Positions 10,736-22,400 of a stretch of 64,000 nucleotides of DNA are shown here, in pieces. Source of the stretch: Ignelater luminosus (Eukaryota > Arthropoda > Insecta > Coleoptera > Elateridae); assembly GCA_011009095.1 (NCBI GenBank), contig VTPC01090033.1, positions 277,587-341,586 on the forward strand. Reading direction: 5' to 3'. The translations under genes were made by a program, and so were the position numbers. Positions within the stretch are counted from its first letter, which is position 1; each line of letters starts with the position of its first letter. The notes beneath the pieces are model-generated. The model was not told where the DNA came from, searched no databases, and saw only the letters and a program-made list of their open reading frames with translations.

Positions 10736-13700
10736 CTAGTAATTTTTGAATGAAAATTCATTACGAAAATCGCAAAAAATATTAATTACAGAACATTTGT
10801 TTGTAAACTACTACATAATGATAATAACTCCAATGAATGTTTCCTGGAATTTTAATATTATTGTCTGACGAATTTTGTTGAAATTAATGAAAACAAATTC
10901 ATAATTTAAATTTATCCTATTCTTATGGATGAACATAGATCGTCGATGGTATGGAAAAAGTTTTAAAAATAAATTCTAATGAAAACAAAATAAAAACAAC
11001 TGGTATACATCTAGGAATTTAAAAGAAAAATAACTAAATTAACTAACATTATTATATTTATCGTAAAAAAATAAAGTTAAAGTAGTAATTTACATCTACA
11101 AAAACCTGACTATGTTTACCACTCTACGGAATAAATTTTAATTTTGACTTGCAGCTTGGTAATTATTTTTAAATGTTCTATTTTCATAACAAACAAGAAG
11201 CAAGAAAAAAGACAATTCTTCTAAAAAGCACAATTTTAATTACGGCAAAATCGAGGTCAAATTAACCCTAGCATGACGATTTAAAACGCTGCCTTGCACC
11301 TAAATTAATAAGATACGCAAATAAAATTTCCTGCTCTTTTACAAAATATTAAAAAGTTTTTATAGTCGCTGGCTTGTAACACATTTAATAATGAAATTCT
11401 ACCATTTGTCTTATTTTTGTTTTGTAATTTGCCCCTCAAATTCTTTTTGCAATGCTTTCCCTCACTTGACAATTAATAGCAGCGTTCAAAGTATTTTTGT
11501 TTATCCTTTAACTTTCTTCTCGTATATCTAGCAAATGAAAGTAAAATCGAATTAATTTCCGTTTTTAAACTACATATATATAATATTATGTAGGTATGTG
11601 TAGTGTTCATATAAAACAAAGCAGTAAACCTTTTTATATTTTTATATTCTTATCAAAAAAAAAATAATAAATGAATACGCCTCTGCAACTCCCTCCACTT
11701 GAAAATACATATAAAAGAGGTCATCGCACGCTTTTCAATTAATAATTAGATAGATATTAGGTTTCCGATTGAATGATTACGTTACGTGATTACAACCCAT
11801 CATAATAAATTTATGTTGATTTGTTATAACCAGTAGTGGAATGATAAAACGGTAGGTGTAAGAATAGATCAGAAAACAAAACACGGAACTTGTTCATTTC
11901 CGTGCTGTTTGATTAGAATCATTTCAAATAACTAGTATTTTCATTCATGTTTTAATAGAGTATTAATCATTTTTTAACTATGCAATATTTAAATATTTAT
12001 GAATATTTACTGCATATTAGAGTCAAGTAAGTCGAGCTACTATAATTATCTTCTCTAAACTTATTAGTTATTAGTAATTTTGTTTTCATATATTGCATTA
12101 CGCAACCTTGTCAATATCTAAAATACCAACGAATTCTGCTATTGCATTATCATTTCACGGTAATTTCACAAGGTATTTGTAACAGTTTCCAAAAGAAAAG
12201 AACTGCATCTTTTTTTATTTACCTACTAGCCCATCTTTTAAGATCTACTGAGAAAACATCTGCACGTTCTTGGAAGATAATTTCTTCCCTTCTATCAGTT
12301 GGCACTTACAGATTTTCTGTATAACGTTTCGTCTTTTTGCAACTATCATCAACTTCAACTTCGTTTTTTCAAACACGGGTCCGAATTCTTTCTTCTATTT
12401 TTAGGAACAGTGGTAATTCTAAACATACTTATGATCAGTTCTGCTTCATTTCCCGTACCTCACTTAGAATCTAGTCTAACTAAAGGTGTTAACCACCCAA
12501 TAGCAATACTCAATGTACCTAATATCGCAATGACAGCTTTATTGCTTATTCGAGAAGAATGCGTGTTCTAAATTTTCCCGTTTTCAAGACGACTTTTTTA
12601 AATTTGTAAATCATTTGTAACCCAAAAGCAAAAATAAGTAGTACGTTTTTGTATGACCTAAAATCTCAAAGTCTAGACTTCTTGTTATTTGTCTGTATAG
12701 CAAAATGACTTAATTGCTACACCTTTTTCTTAATCAACTAGTGCTTTATCAGTGCAATCTTTTTCAACGCGTTTCTTTTACTAATTCACACTGCATACTA
12801 TACCAAAATTTAGTAAGTGTAGCGTTTCATTAAAAAAATGAAAATGTATTTCCGTTTATAGTCTATCATCGTAACGAAACAAAAAAGAAACAACAAAAAT
12901 ACTTTTTGGATTTCTCGTTACATTACGATAAGGCAGTCAGTACTATGGTTTACAAATGTGCACAGCTCCCAGCATCATATCAAAATATAACGTTACCGGC
13001 GTAATATTTGAAGTTGCATTCATAAACTGAATAGTATAAGACTTGGTTGCAGGGCCTGTGCAAACCGTGTAGTTAGAACGTCTGCATGTTGGCGAGTAAC
13101 CGTTTTCATTTCAGTGTATTGTATAAAGGCGCGTATCGACTTTTATGAGGATACCACGTACGCGTTTGTCAATGTCGATAGTTCATTTTAGTTGCGAGGC
13201 GACGCAAGCTGAAAACTGTCGGTTTTTAGGCAAAAGATGCCTAGTTAAGCTGTAAACAAACTTTTTGTGATTGTGTTGGCCTCACAAGCGTACATGTGAT
13301 GACATGTTTTCCTTGCATTACAGCTGAGACTGACAGCTCGTGAGCTTGTCGTGCTCTGTTGTCCAGACATTTCTAAGTAAAAATGTTCCAAAGTAGCATC
13401 GCAAAGTCAATACGCACCTTAAGAAGCCTTTAGTTTGCAAGTCGAATGTAAACCAGTAATCACAGGTAGTTTTGTAATGATACCTACAAATGCTGCAACC
13501 CTCACATTTTTGCTTCTCTAGTCGCCACTGTAAGATTTCTTGTTACTGTGTTTACGTTTTTCCATATTTCTATTAGTTAACTTTAGTTGGATTTAGAGAA
13601 ATTAGGTAATTTTCGTTTTTTAGCGAATATCTAGAAAGCTGCAAATTATTTTGGAAAAACAAAAAATAACAAATTGCTCTTAAATAAAATAAGAAATGTT

Positions 13701-13740
13701 TTTCCAATTAAACTGATTCTCTATCATTTGTCGTTTCCAG
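10736..13740. other. Non-coding stretch, no gene seen
   Basis: No recognisable gene. A 90-codon frame at 12299-12571 has no domain. A modestly GC-richer part at about 12950-13410 contains TATAAAG at 13124 and a fair splice-acceptor-like run (TTTTCCTTGCATTACAG, ending 13322). No matching exon with a good donor follows, so I make no call. Confidence 0.4.
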
Positions 13741-13746
13741 GTAAAC
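13717..13746 (+). promoter_or_regulatory. Juxtaposed splice acceptor and donor (weak ratchet-like site)
   Basis: A pyrimidine-rich run ends in TTTCCAG (CAG at 13738-13740) and is followed at once by GTAAAC (13741). The acceptor half is good and the donor half is weak. It lies upstream of the candidate first exon at 26 kb, so it could only serve another plus-strand transcript. It also lies at the edge of a Tc1-like element. Probably chance. Confidence 0.2.
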
Positions 13747-13767
13747 CTCGAATTTTGGACATGTGTA

Positions 13768-14790
13768 ATACAGGGTGACAAATATATTAGGTGGCTTCAG
13801 AAAACACAATAAAACTTGTTTAAATCTATATTTCTGTTCAAAAATGCATAATATTCTAACATTTTAAATATCTACAAATAGTAGTAACTCAATTTTCAAA
13901 GATTTCCCCTCGTACTCTGGTGCATGCCTGCAATCTCTTCTTGCAATTGTCGACCGTGGCTCACAGTACGTTTTCTGGAATATTGTCCCATGCACGTCAA
14001 GATCGTTTTAATTTTTCGACATTGGTGTGACGTTTCGTACAAACTGCTTCTAGGGAAATAAAATCGAGAAGGTGGTTACGAATCCACTGAATAATAATAT
14101 TAGCAGTATGCGGTCAATGCCGGTTTCTAAAGTGTACACCTGCCCACGATTTTACAACAGCTTCCAAAAAATTAGATATGTATACTTCAGTTGTCATTTT
14201 GATGCCTTGAACAATAACTCTAGAGGGATATTTTTCTATCCGCGACAATTCCGGCCCAAACCATCATTGATGCTGGATGAGCTGATTTAGACACGTATCT
14301 ACCGCTACTGTTAGCATTCTCAATACTGGTTGAAATTACTCTAGTGTTTTGTTTGTTGAGTTTCTTGCCTATTGTGAAAATTGTTTCGTCACTAAGCAAG
14401 ATTGACCCATGCCCATTTCTCACATTGTGACGAAGTAGTCTTTTACGCTTTGCAAAGCCTGTTAGCAACCGTGTCAGCAAGCATTACTTGAATGTTGTGC
14501 CTTTTATAAGATTTCATTTTAAGCTCTTTTTTGACTATAGTCCCGACGCTTTTTCTACTTATCTCAACTTTCATCGCCTTGGATTGCGTCAAATTCTCTC
14601 TCTAATGTTGCGAATTAGTCTGCGATTGGCAGCGGACCGCTTTTTAGACTTAAGTTTCCTAATTCTTCATTCATTCGTTGAATGGCTTTTTTTGATAACC
14701 AAGTTCACGAATAATATCACACCCATTTCTCATTATCGTACAATTTTATAATAGCAGCACATTTCGTTTGCTGTTCCATATTTTATGAAA
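13768..14790 (-). mobile_element. Tc1/mariner-superfamily element, one end visible
   Basis: The left tip reads ATACAGGGTGACAAATATAT at 13768-13787, which lies past the 3' end of the minus-strand transposase relic. The right tip should carry the inverse near or beyond 14790, but no match was found, so that end is lost or diverged. The interior is the pseudogene at 13889-14779. Confidence 0.6.
13889..14779 (-). pseudogene. Decayed Tc1-like transposase
   Basis: Read from ATG at 14779 down to a stop at 13889-13891, the three frames together give a recognisable transposase. In order they show an N-terminal start (MEQQTKCAAIIKLY), a helix-turn-helix region full of stops, then ILLSDETIF, whose Asp fits the first catalytic Asp. 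Next come HPASMMVWAGI, GIKMTTEVYISNFLE, WIRNHLLDFIS, CTKRHTNVEKLKRS and a C-terminal GEIFEN. Where the second catalytic Asp should be (before PHTAN) there is a stop codon. At least eight stops or frameshifts are present. The order of motifs and the total length (about 300 codons) fit the family, so this is an old but nearly full-length copy rather than a fragment. It cannot be active. Confidence 0.8.
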
Positions 14791-16860
14791 CAATTAACGA
14801 AATGTCAGCAAATTAAGCCTATTCTTCAAGTATGTATCAGTTAGTAAAATACGCATTACCATTTGGATAAGAGCGGCAGAGCATTTATTAATAATCTTTT
14901 TGGCAAGTATTTATCCTACTGATGTCCAACTGAAACCACAATGAGAACTTTCAGAGTTGAAATAGAAAAACAACTAAAGGATTTCATTTCATCCGTATTA
15001 ATATCAAGCCAAAATGATAAATAAAATGCTAGTTAAATCTTGCTTTGAGAAAGCTCGATCTTTCTGGAAAGCTCAATAGATCAGAAAAGCCCCAATAGTT
15101 CCGAAAAGGTTAATGAGCCTGAAAAAACAAGATCTGCTCGAAAATCTCGACAGATCTGAAAAGATTAATCAGAATAGACCCAAAAAACCTAATACGTTTT
15201 TAAATGGGGCTAAGCAAAGACCGAACCAAAAAACCTGAACCGTGCAGGCTTCTAATACAGACTGCTTATTGTATCTGGTAAACGGTAAGATATAAGAAGG
15301 CGATTAAATTAAAAAAATAGGTGTTTCTCTTTTGAGCATCTATTTATTGGTGCTTTTGTTTTTTTTAGAAACACACACGACTTACTGGATATCCGTCAAA
15401 CACAAAATGAACAATTCTTCTTAGATACGAAAAAATGGCAAAAGGAATAGTTGTCGATAACGCAGTAGATCTTTTGGAGATAAATTTAGTGTGTTTCAGT
15501 GTTGTAAAAAAGTGTACAAAAGAACAAGTCCCCATTAACAGGTTCTACATATCTCCTAATTGATCCCGTATTCCCGTCAGTTGACCTCGGGAGATGTGGG
15601 AGAACGTCGCATCCGTTTGTGGAATGTGAATAATCTCCATAGGTCTGTAAGGTAGAATATGCAAAACAAAATTTGCAATTATTTTTCTGCTTTACCACAA
15701 GTTACTGCTTGAAGCAAATGTCTGTTTGATTTCGATGCGAATACCTATCTTGTTTTAAATACCTTTTACTGATGTAAAGTTGTGCATAGCTACCTGTTTT
15801 TTGTTTTTTCGAGTTGTTGAATAAAAGCAATGCTGGTACGTATGTCAAGTTAATAATCTCCACATTCTGCATACAAAAATATTTGTTGTGCAAAATTCGA
15901 CAAGTTATGTATTAGGCACTGATTTACGTACTGGAAACAAACTAGTACAAACATCCTTAAATGGTGCCGTTATTTCTTTCTGTAATTAAAATTTATTGTC
16001 AGTTACTATCAGGACCTAGGCAATGTAAACATTAATAACAGGAAATTGAATATAACTGACCTATTACTTAGCCGATTATATGGGATTACGGGATTATTTT
16101 CATAATATTCACTGTATAGTAAATGTAAGAAATAGGGTTATCGTGATTTTAGAAAATTTGGGTTTCTAACAATGTCACTATAATTAACTCTATAACTAGT
16201 AAATTAATTATAAATATAAATATATAATATGTATATTATAATTAACGATTACTTACGACGTCATTTCTTTTTGTTCTTGTTTTCGGCTATTTTATGCCAT
16301 TTTAACACATTCCGTAAATTATTTCTATTAAATGAATTCTGATGGTCACAAAATTTAAATTGAATTAAAGAATATTCATTTCGTTCATTTTAGATAGTTA
16401 AATTAATTTTATTCTCAATTCTCATAATCTGAAAACAGGAAATTATATTTTAGTTTATTACTATATTTATTTACCTGTTAACTCCAATCTGATTATGCCG
16501 AATTTAATAATGTTTTCCGTTCGTAATTATTAGGAACTCTAGAGAAGAATTTTATTTTTGTTCTTAAGCGGAATCAGTTATTAATGCCGGCTTTTTTGTT
16601 TTTTCTATTGAAATGATTTTAAGTTAATTAATGTCCAGTGCGCCTTCTTATCGATTTTAATAAAGATGTATGTACTACCTCAAAAAAGTGTGCAATAACT
16701 AGGGACCGTATTTCAGGTAACTAGTGGTCCTACGAATGTTGCAAGTGTTGCATTTGCACACCTGGTCAAAATTGTACCTATTATGAACTTATTTCTGTTC
16801 TTTCTTGTGAAATGTAGAAGTAAGAAAAATTTACAATCATTTCGAAGAATTTCAAACTAG
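14791..16860. other. Non-coding stretch, no gene seen
   Basis: No gene or clear repeat. 15055-15170 repeats the words AGATC(A/T)GAAAAG and CTCGA several times, like a decayed simple tandem array. 16180-16260 is a run of nearly pure A/T. Confidence 0.5.
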
Positions 16861-16867
16861 GTAAAGC

Positions 16868-17230
16868 ATGTCTATCCAGATAGGCGACTTTTGGTTTATA
16901 TCCTATATAGCACCGAACTTTCAATGGATGTTCATTTGTCGTCCAAAATTAGTCCGAGCGTCTATGGACGTAAATTGGGCATCTAGTGGACGTCCGTTTT
17001 TGGACGTCCAGCGGACGTTCATTGGAAATTCTATTTTAGTCTATAATTCAGCCGAATAGTTTTGTACCTAAGTTTTAGACGTCCATAGGATGACCATGTA
17101 TAAGTTACATTCAAATTACCTTCTGTAACGAGCCGTCCATTAAATGTATACATACCATGGACGTCCATCAGTCAAAACTTGGACATCTAGTCGCCATCCA
17201 TCGCTGGAATTTGGCCATCCGTCTGTTATA
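16868..17230. repeat. Cluster of GGACGTCC palindromes
   Basis: Within about 300 bp the 8-bp palindrome GGACGTCC occurs at 16988, 17002 and 17157. Near-copies such as GGACGTTC, AGACGTCC, GGACGTAA and CCGTCCAT occur at irregular spacing, often in the context TCCA.TGGACGTCCA. This is too frequent to be chance in DNA this AT-rich. It looks like a decayed array of short palindromic units. A 63-codon open frame over it is incidental. Confidence 0.6.
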
Positions 17231-17344
17231 TGAAATTCTATTCCCAAAAGGATAAGTAAAGTCTGGTATCTTTAAAAGTAACCAACGAAATAAAAAAAAA
17301 TGATTGTTAAACGAGATATAACTAAAATTAAAGTTTATTGTCGT

Positions 17345-17480
17345 CAAATAACAAAATAATTCTCACAAATGTTGCAACACATGATAAAAAATCAGGTTTT
17401 CGGATGTAGGTGTTGGCTGACGTTTCGTACAAATTTCCATGAATAATATTTACCTTGCAGGTTTAATTAGTCAATTCTTA
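17345..17480 (-). repeat. Possible small fragment of a Tc1-like element
   Basis: 16 bases at 17418-17433 (TGACGTTTCGTACAAA) are identical to 14028-14043 inside the Tc1-like relic, in the same orientation. The minus-strand translation ICTKRQPTPTSENL resembles CTKRHTNVEKL there. The similarity fades quickly on both sides, so this is a low-confidence remnant. Confidence 0.3.
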
Positions 17481-19789
17481 AAACATGCCAACCTGATTAC
17501 TGTAACATTTTATTTTAAAATAATTTAGGTAGTGTTTACGTAAAAAATCTTGTTCTTCCTAAAAACCATCTCACAAATGACAGCCTGAACTCGGGTCCTA
17601 GTAATAACAAACGATGTTCTGTTCGTTAAACCAATGATTTTTCTAAATTACAAACAGCGTTGTAGTCAGTACACAAACTTCCACACCTAATTTAATTAAA
17701 TTTAATTTAATTTCGTTGAAATTTCAGTTAGGTTTCGTTTTTGTTGCTGTTCACCAGATTTTAGTGTTTTTCTCTTTGGTTTTACAGGTTCCTTTGGATC
17801 TTCTTCTTCCTACTATACCACGTCCAATGTTGTATTGGAAAGTATACGCCGTATACCTACAAAAATAAAACTCAAAACTCGTATACGTAAATTCAGGAAA
17901 TACGGAGCTATACTCAAGACCACAGTACTACGGTCCTAACTTTTTTATCAGGCGTAACAGCTTTTGTGAGATTTATTTCATTATTTGATGCACTTTACAC
18001 ATATTTCAAGCACTTGGCGGGATTATCCCACAAAAGCAGGGTTCTGCATTCCTCTCGGAAAAGAACCCCTTGACGTTTCGTTGGGAAACGAGAACTTTCA
18101 AACCCAGACAATGTTACGTCACTGGCTACAGGCTACGGCCTTGCCTTAACAAGGAAAATGCGTATAACCAAGGCATAAGTTAGCAATACAACAATGACTA
18201 CGCCCCTTCTTTACTGCAGCACTTTTGTCTTTCTGTATCCAGTAATGAGTCTAGGCTTGTTGAGCAGAGCAGATGAATATGAAGATCGTTTTAAGTACAG
18301 AGGTAGGTACTGCTACTAAGAAATTGAGAAGTCTGAAGAAACGTGAATTCTGGTTAGGATTAAATCAAAATTTTAAGTTGCTTACTTCATTCATTGAGCA
18401 GTGTTTATTTAAGTATTTTACCAAAACAGGGTCAGTCTTATATGAAAAACTCACCGCTGATCTATGCCTGTATCTTACTTTATTGTACATACAATTTTAA
18501 ATTACGATAAACTAGAGAGAGATGATGAATAAATTTTCTAACTTCTACAAATGCCCAAATGATACTTTATTCGATATTAAGTACAAACCGTTTTGTATTG
18601 CATAAACTATACATTCCAGTGAATAAACTTGAATAATCTTTTGCCAATAAGTCAAGGTCTACGTTTAAACATATTACCTGTTTCACCATCTCACCTCTAG
18701 ACTGTCTGAACAGCATATGTCACCATCTCTTCTCTGTGCATGAAGGATATAGTGATAACGATAATACTGTATGCACAAAGTAAAATGTTTTTAGGTTAGA
18801 ATATGTATTTAGGATCCTACATTATAACTATTACGCAACGTTAAAACAACAAATTTAGGCAATTACAGCATTACAAATATTATGTCAAAAAATATCACTT
18901 TGCATTAATTTTAACTTATAACTTATTTGAACACATTTATATTGATATAGCATGGTTACACTATGCTATTGTAAACCAATAGTTTAACCAGATTGGTTGC
19001 ATCATTTATTGCATACTTTAAGAATTAATTAATTAGTCACTGTATATCGATCATTGATACCAACATCTTGTTTTTCCAGAAATGTTGATTAGAACACGAG
19101 GACTCAATCGTCAGACTTTTTGAGCACTATATGTTGTGGGGCACAACCTTTTGGAGAAGTAAATATTGCAAGATACAACTAATCTGTAGCCAAAAACTCA
19201 ATCGATCACGGAAAAGAAACTCTGCCATACACCTACACTGATAACGATATTTTGTTGTCATATTTTGATTTGGCCAAGTATACCGTCTTTATTTGATTTC
19301 CTGTAATACACTGAGAATCACAGGAGATATCCTATTTTATTCATTTATTTTTGGAATAGGCTAAACGCAAGCAAAATTTATTATCCTAATTCCAACTTTG
19401 ATAAAAATTCGTGAACAGGTTAAGCAGTGTGTGAACGTGCATTATACTGTATTAAGATTAAGTATCCCCAACAATGGATCATGTAATACAACGGACAATA
19501 GTTCAAAATACACAGTTAGTTCGCCAACCACTATAATATTACATTGTCTGTACAAAAATGATAAATTGTAGGGCCTTAATGTTGTTTATCGTGTGTAAAA
19601 CATGTTTTATCAAAACTTTTTTTGTAAAAGCTGGTATAGTGCTATTTAACAAAACATCATTGATGACGTCATCACTCGAAGACAGTAGAAGTTAGAAACA
19701 AGTGAATAATGTCAGAAAATGCCTCATAATTAGTTGAAAAACGCTAATTTAGGCTTTTTTTATGGCATATTTACAAATCTAGAACCTGT
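17481..19789. other. Non-coding stretch, no gene seen
   Basis: The 75-codon frame at 18273-18500 is featureless. A weak inverted pair, CAGCTTTTGTGAGAT near 17958 against ATCCCACAAAAGC near 18026, may mark a decayed small element. 17960-18200 is slightly GC-richer. No exon signals were found. Confidence 0.4.
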
Positions 19790-20090
19790 ATACAGGGTTT
19801 CTCCTTCTATACAAGACAAAGGAACATGAACAATGAGCTAATACTTTTTGTAAAGTGTATCAGCCCAAGTCTCAGGAGCTAGAACAAATTAAAAAAAAAC
19901 TGAATAAACGCCGAAATTTGAAAAAAATCAATTTTCGCTCATAACTTAAAAATAAAAGAAGATAATTAAATTTTTATTGTATTAATGAACTCGGCAGAAA
20001 AAAGTAGACTAATAGCGCGTATTCGGTGTTTTTCTAGCTCTTCTAGTTTCTAAGATACCATGCATTTACTTCGAACTTGGCCACTCTATA
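19790..20090 (+). repeat. About 300-bp repeat of the ATACAGGGTG-ended class
   Basis: Starts with ATACAGGGTTTCTCC at 19790 and ends with CCACTCTATA at 20081-20090, a degraded inverse of the start. The CTCTTCTAGTTTCTAAGAT block 40-60 bp from the right end matches the copy at 5732-6073. Non-coding. A 62-codon open frame at 20077-20265 only overlaps its edge. Confidence 0.55.
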
Positions 20091-21968
20091 CAACTGTACT
20101 ATAACGTTTTTTGTGTATTATAATTTTCGTAAAATAGGTTTTTGGCCAACTAGAATTGGGAATTTGACTATTGTGCGAAGTGCAAAGAAAAATGTTTTTT
20201 CTAATACCTTGCAACAGTCAAGGGGCCATTTTAAACAAAAACGAGGTCCGTACGGGCATTTATAGAAATGTCTCGCTACGTCAAGATTTTCTTGTCTCCA
20301 AAAAATGCTATTGGACTAGACATAAAACTGTCCATAAAGTAATGTTCTAATTATAAAAAAATAAATACAGATACAGGTCTGGTTTCTATTCTCCTTTCGC
20401 TAATTAATGGAATTTCTTTAAGAATTTAAACAAGTATAGCTTTATCTGATCTTAATAAGAAAAAGAAGACTAGATCGATTGCCATGGTAGTTCAAGAATA
20501 TTCAGATTTAATGAAGAGACTAGAAACCAACCTACAGATTTTAAATACGAAGTATGTCACTGTCTAGGAATGGTAAACTGCTTTCACAGAAAATTAGTTA
20601 CCTGACTGATAAAAATTCTCGTTAGGAAAATTAAAAGGCTTGTAAATGTGTTTTCATTAATTGAAATTGGGTCATTACTTTACGAACATGTCTTTTATTT
20701 TTCTTTCTCCACTAGCGTAAATCACCGTAAGAGCACCGCAAATTAACTTTGATTCATCGATGAACAAGGCATTGGCCAACTTCTCTTGAGTTCATTCACT
20801 GTGATTTCGGGCAACGTTCAATCTTGCTGTCGATGATCCAAGGATCCAACGTTAGTTTACATCTGCCGTTTGTTACATTATTTTATTTATTGTTCATTTT
20901 AATTCATCTTTAGTTAAGTTTTGTCTAATTGTTATTTGTTAGGCAACTCTTGTTGTCTACAGATAATAAAGAGTAGTTCAGTTAGCACCCGCTACATGGA
21001 AACTTCTGGCGCTCTCGCCAGTAGCTCGATAGGAATAACATGTGGTAGGCAGGCGTGCGTAGCCATCTTTTTGTGAGATTAAATTATTCGTTTTACATCG
21101 ACTTTAGCTCGCATAGTATTTACCAATTTAGATGTTGAATTCTTCAGATTGCATTCTGTATTTTGGTATCTTTGCAAATCATGTCGACGAGTTGTGTGAT
21201 GGTTTCAAATGAACTGTTTTCTCTTCTTCTGGTTTCTCATAAAGATATTTTTGAGCTATCATTTGCAAACGCTGCAGCCTGGAATTGCTTAGTGGATAAT
21301 TCCATAGATGCAAGTATTTGTGCGATAGAAGAATAACATAAAGTGTTATTGCTTCTTTGTTTAATTAAAATTGTGGCCGTAAATTGGCATTTTACAGTTC
21401 TTCGAGGGAACAGCCCGTGTGCAAACCGGTGATGTCCTCGTATATGTAGTTACGGTTTCAGTTCAACGACAAATACTTTACTATTTAATTAGATATGGAA
21501 AAAGGAGAAAGCGAAGACTTGATTAGAGCAAATCGAGGGAATAGATAGGAAGAAAGGAAAAACCATCCAACAAATGAATTAAATGGCTAGAGATAGCAAG
21601 GTATGGAAAAATAATGTAATCAATAAATGTACTCCTTTGACGCCGTTAGGACAGAAGGAGATATGAAAAGAAGAAAAAGAAGTATTATGTACTTGTCTTT
21701 AAGAGGACCTATTGTTGAATGATTTTCGTTTTATATGTGTGTTTATAATTGCTTCTTATTCATGTTTAGTAATATTTTATTATACAGGAATAACTATTCC
21801 ACTATTATTAATAAGCTACCAAACGGTAAGTACTGTATGATTTGGTCTGGAGCTCACCAAGGTTTGGAAGTTTACTTTTTAACCCCCTTTTGTTACCGAC
21901 TTACACTTTATTAATCCACGATCAATATTCGCCGTTAAGCTAACCAGCAAATTGATAGTTTCTGTTTT
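20091..21968. other. Non-coding stretch with an LTR-like segment
   Basis: 20871-20993 begins TGTTACATTATT and ends CCGCTACA, with AATAAAGAG inside. This is the layout of a small LTR, but no matching flanking repeats, primer site or second copy were seen. Just after it (20994-21075) is a short GC-rich patch with GGAAACTTCTGGCGC. No gene seen elsewhere. Confidence 0.3.
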
Positions 21969-22225
21969 GTGGCTGAGGTTTCAGGTCTCAGTTCTTTTGG
22001 ACCTCGTGACTTCAACTGCTATGGATTTTGCCACCAACTGCTATGGATTTTGCCACCAACTACTAGAATTTAGCTGAACCCGAGGTTTTCCAATCCTTTT
22101 CGGGTAGATATTTCTAATTTGCAACTTCGCAGTCACACACTACTCACTACTTTGCATTCCTAACGAAGGATTGCATCCTTTCCCAGATTCTTTTCGCGTG
22201 AGAAAGTCAGATTCTCGGTACGCCA
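21969..22225 (-). mobile_element. tRNA-derived SINE (copy 2), 5'-truncated
   Basis: The reverse complement matches the body of the SINE at 7366-7649 over most of its length: GTGGCTGAGG(T/C)TTCAGGTC, TTGGACCTCGTG, CTAGAATTTAG, and GCATCCTTTC/T..CAGATT near the other end. It stops before the B box, so the tRNA-derived head is missing. It contains a perfect tandem duplication of 22 bp (22013-22034 and 22035-22056) that copy 1 lacks. Divergence between the copies is moderate. Confidence 0.75.
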
Positions 22226-22400
22226 TTTTTCAGGTACAAGGACATTTGAAGCGAGGAGCAATCCGAGTACTGTAAAAAAAGGTTGAGCGTCTGAAAAGTG
22301 ACATGTGACAGTGCTGAACAAACTTCTTAAAAAACATTCATTTACCCTACTTTTTGAAGTTAACTTTGATAGATATCAAGTTAGAAAAAGTTTATATATT

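Noticed and set aside
12299..12571. 90-codon plus-strand frame with hydrophobic stretches
   Set aside because: No recognisable domain and AT-driven Leu/Ile/Phe richness. It has no splice signals around it and no sign of the frame continuing on either side. Chance is more likely.
20871..20993. Possible solo LTR (TG...CA with AATAAA)
   Set aside because: No target duplication (CCGTT against TGGAA), no second copy and no primer site. Kept only as a note in the stretch entry.
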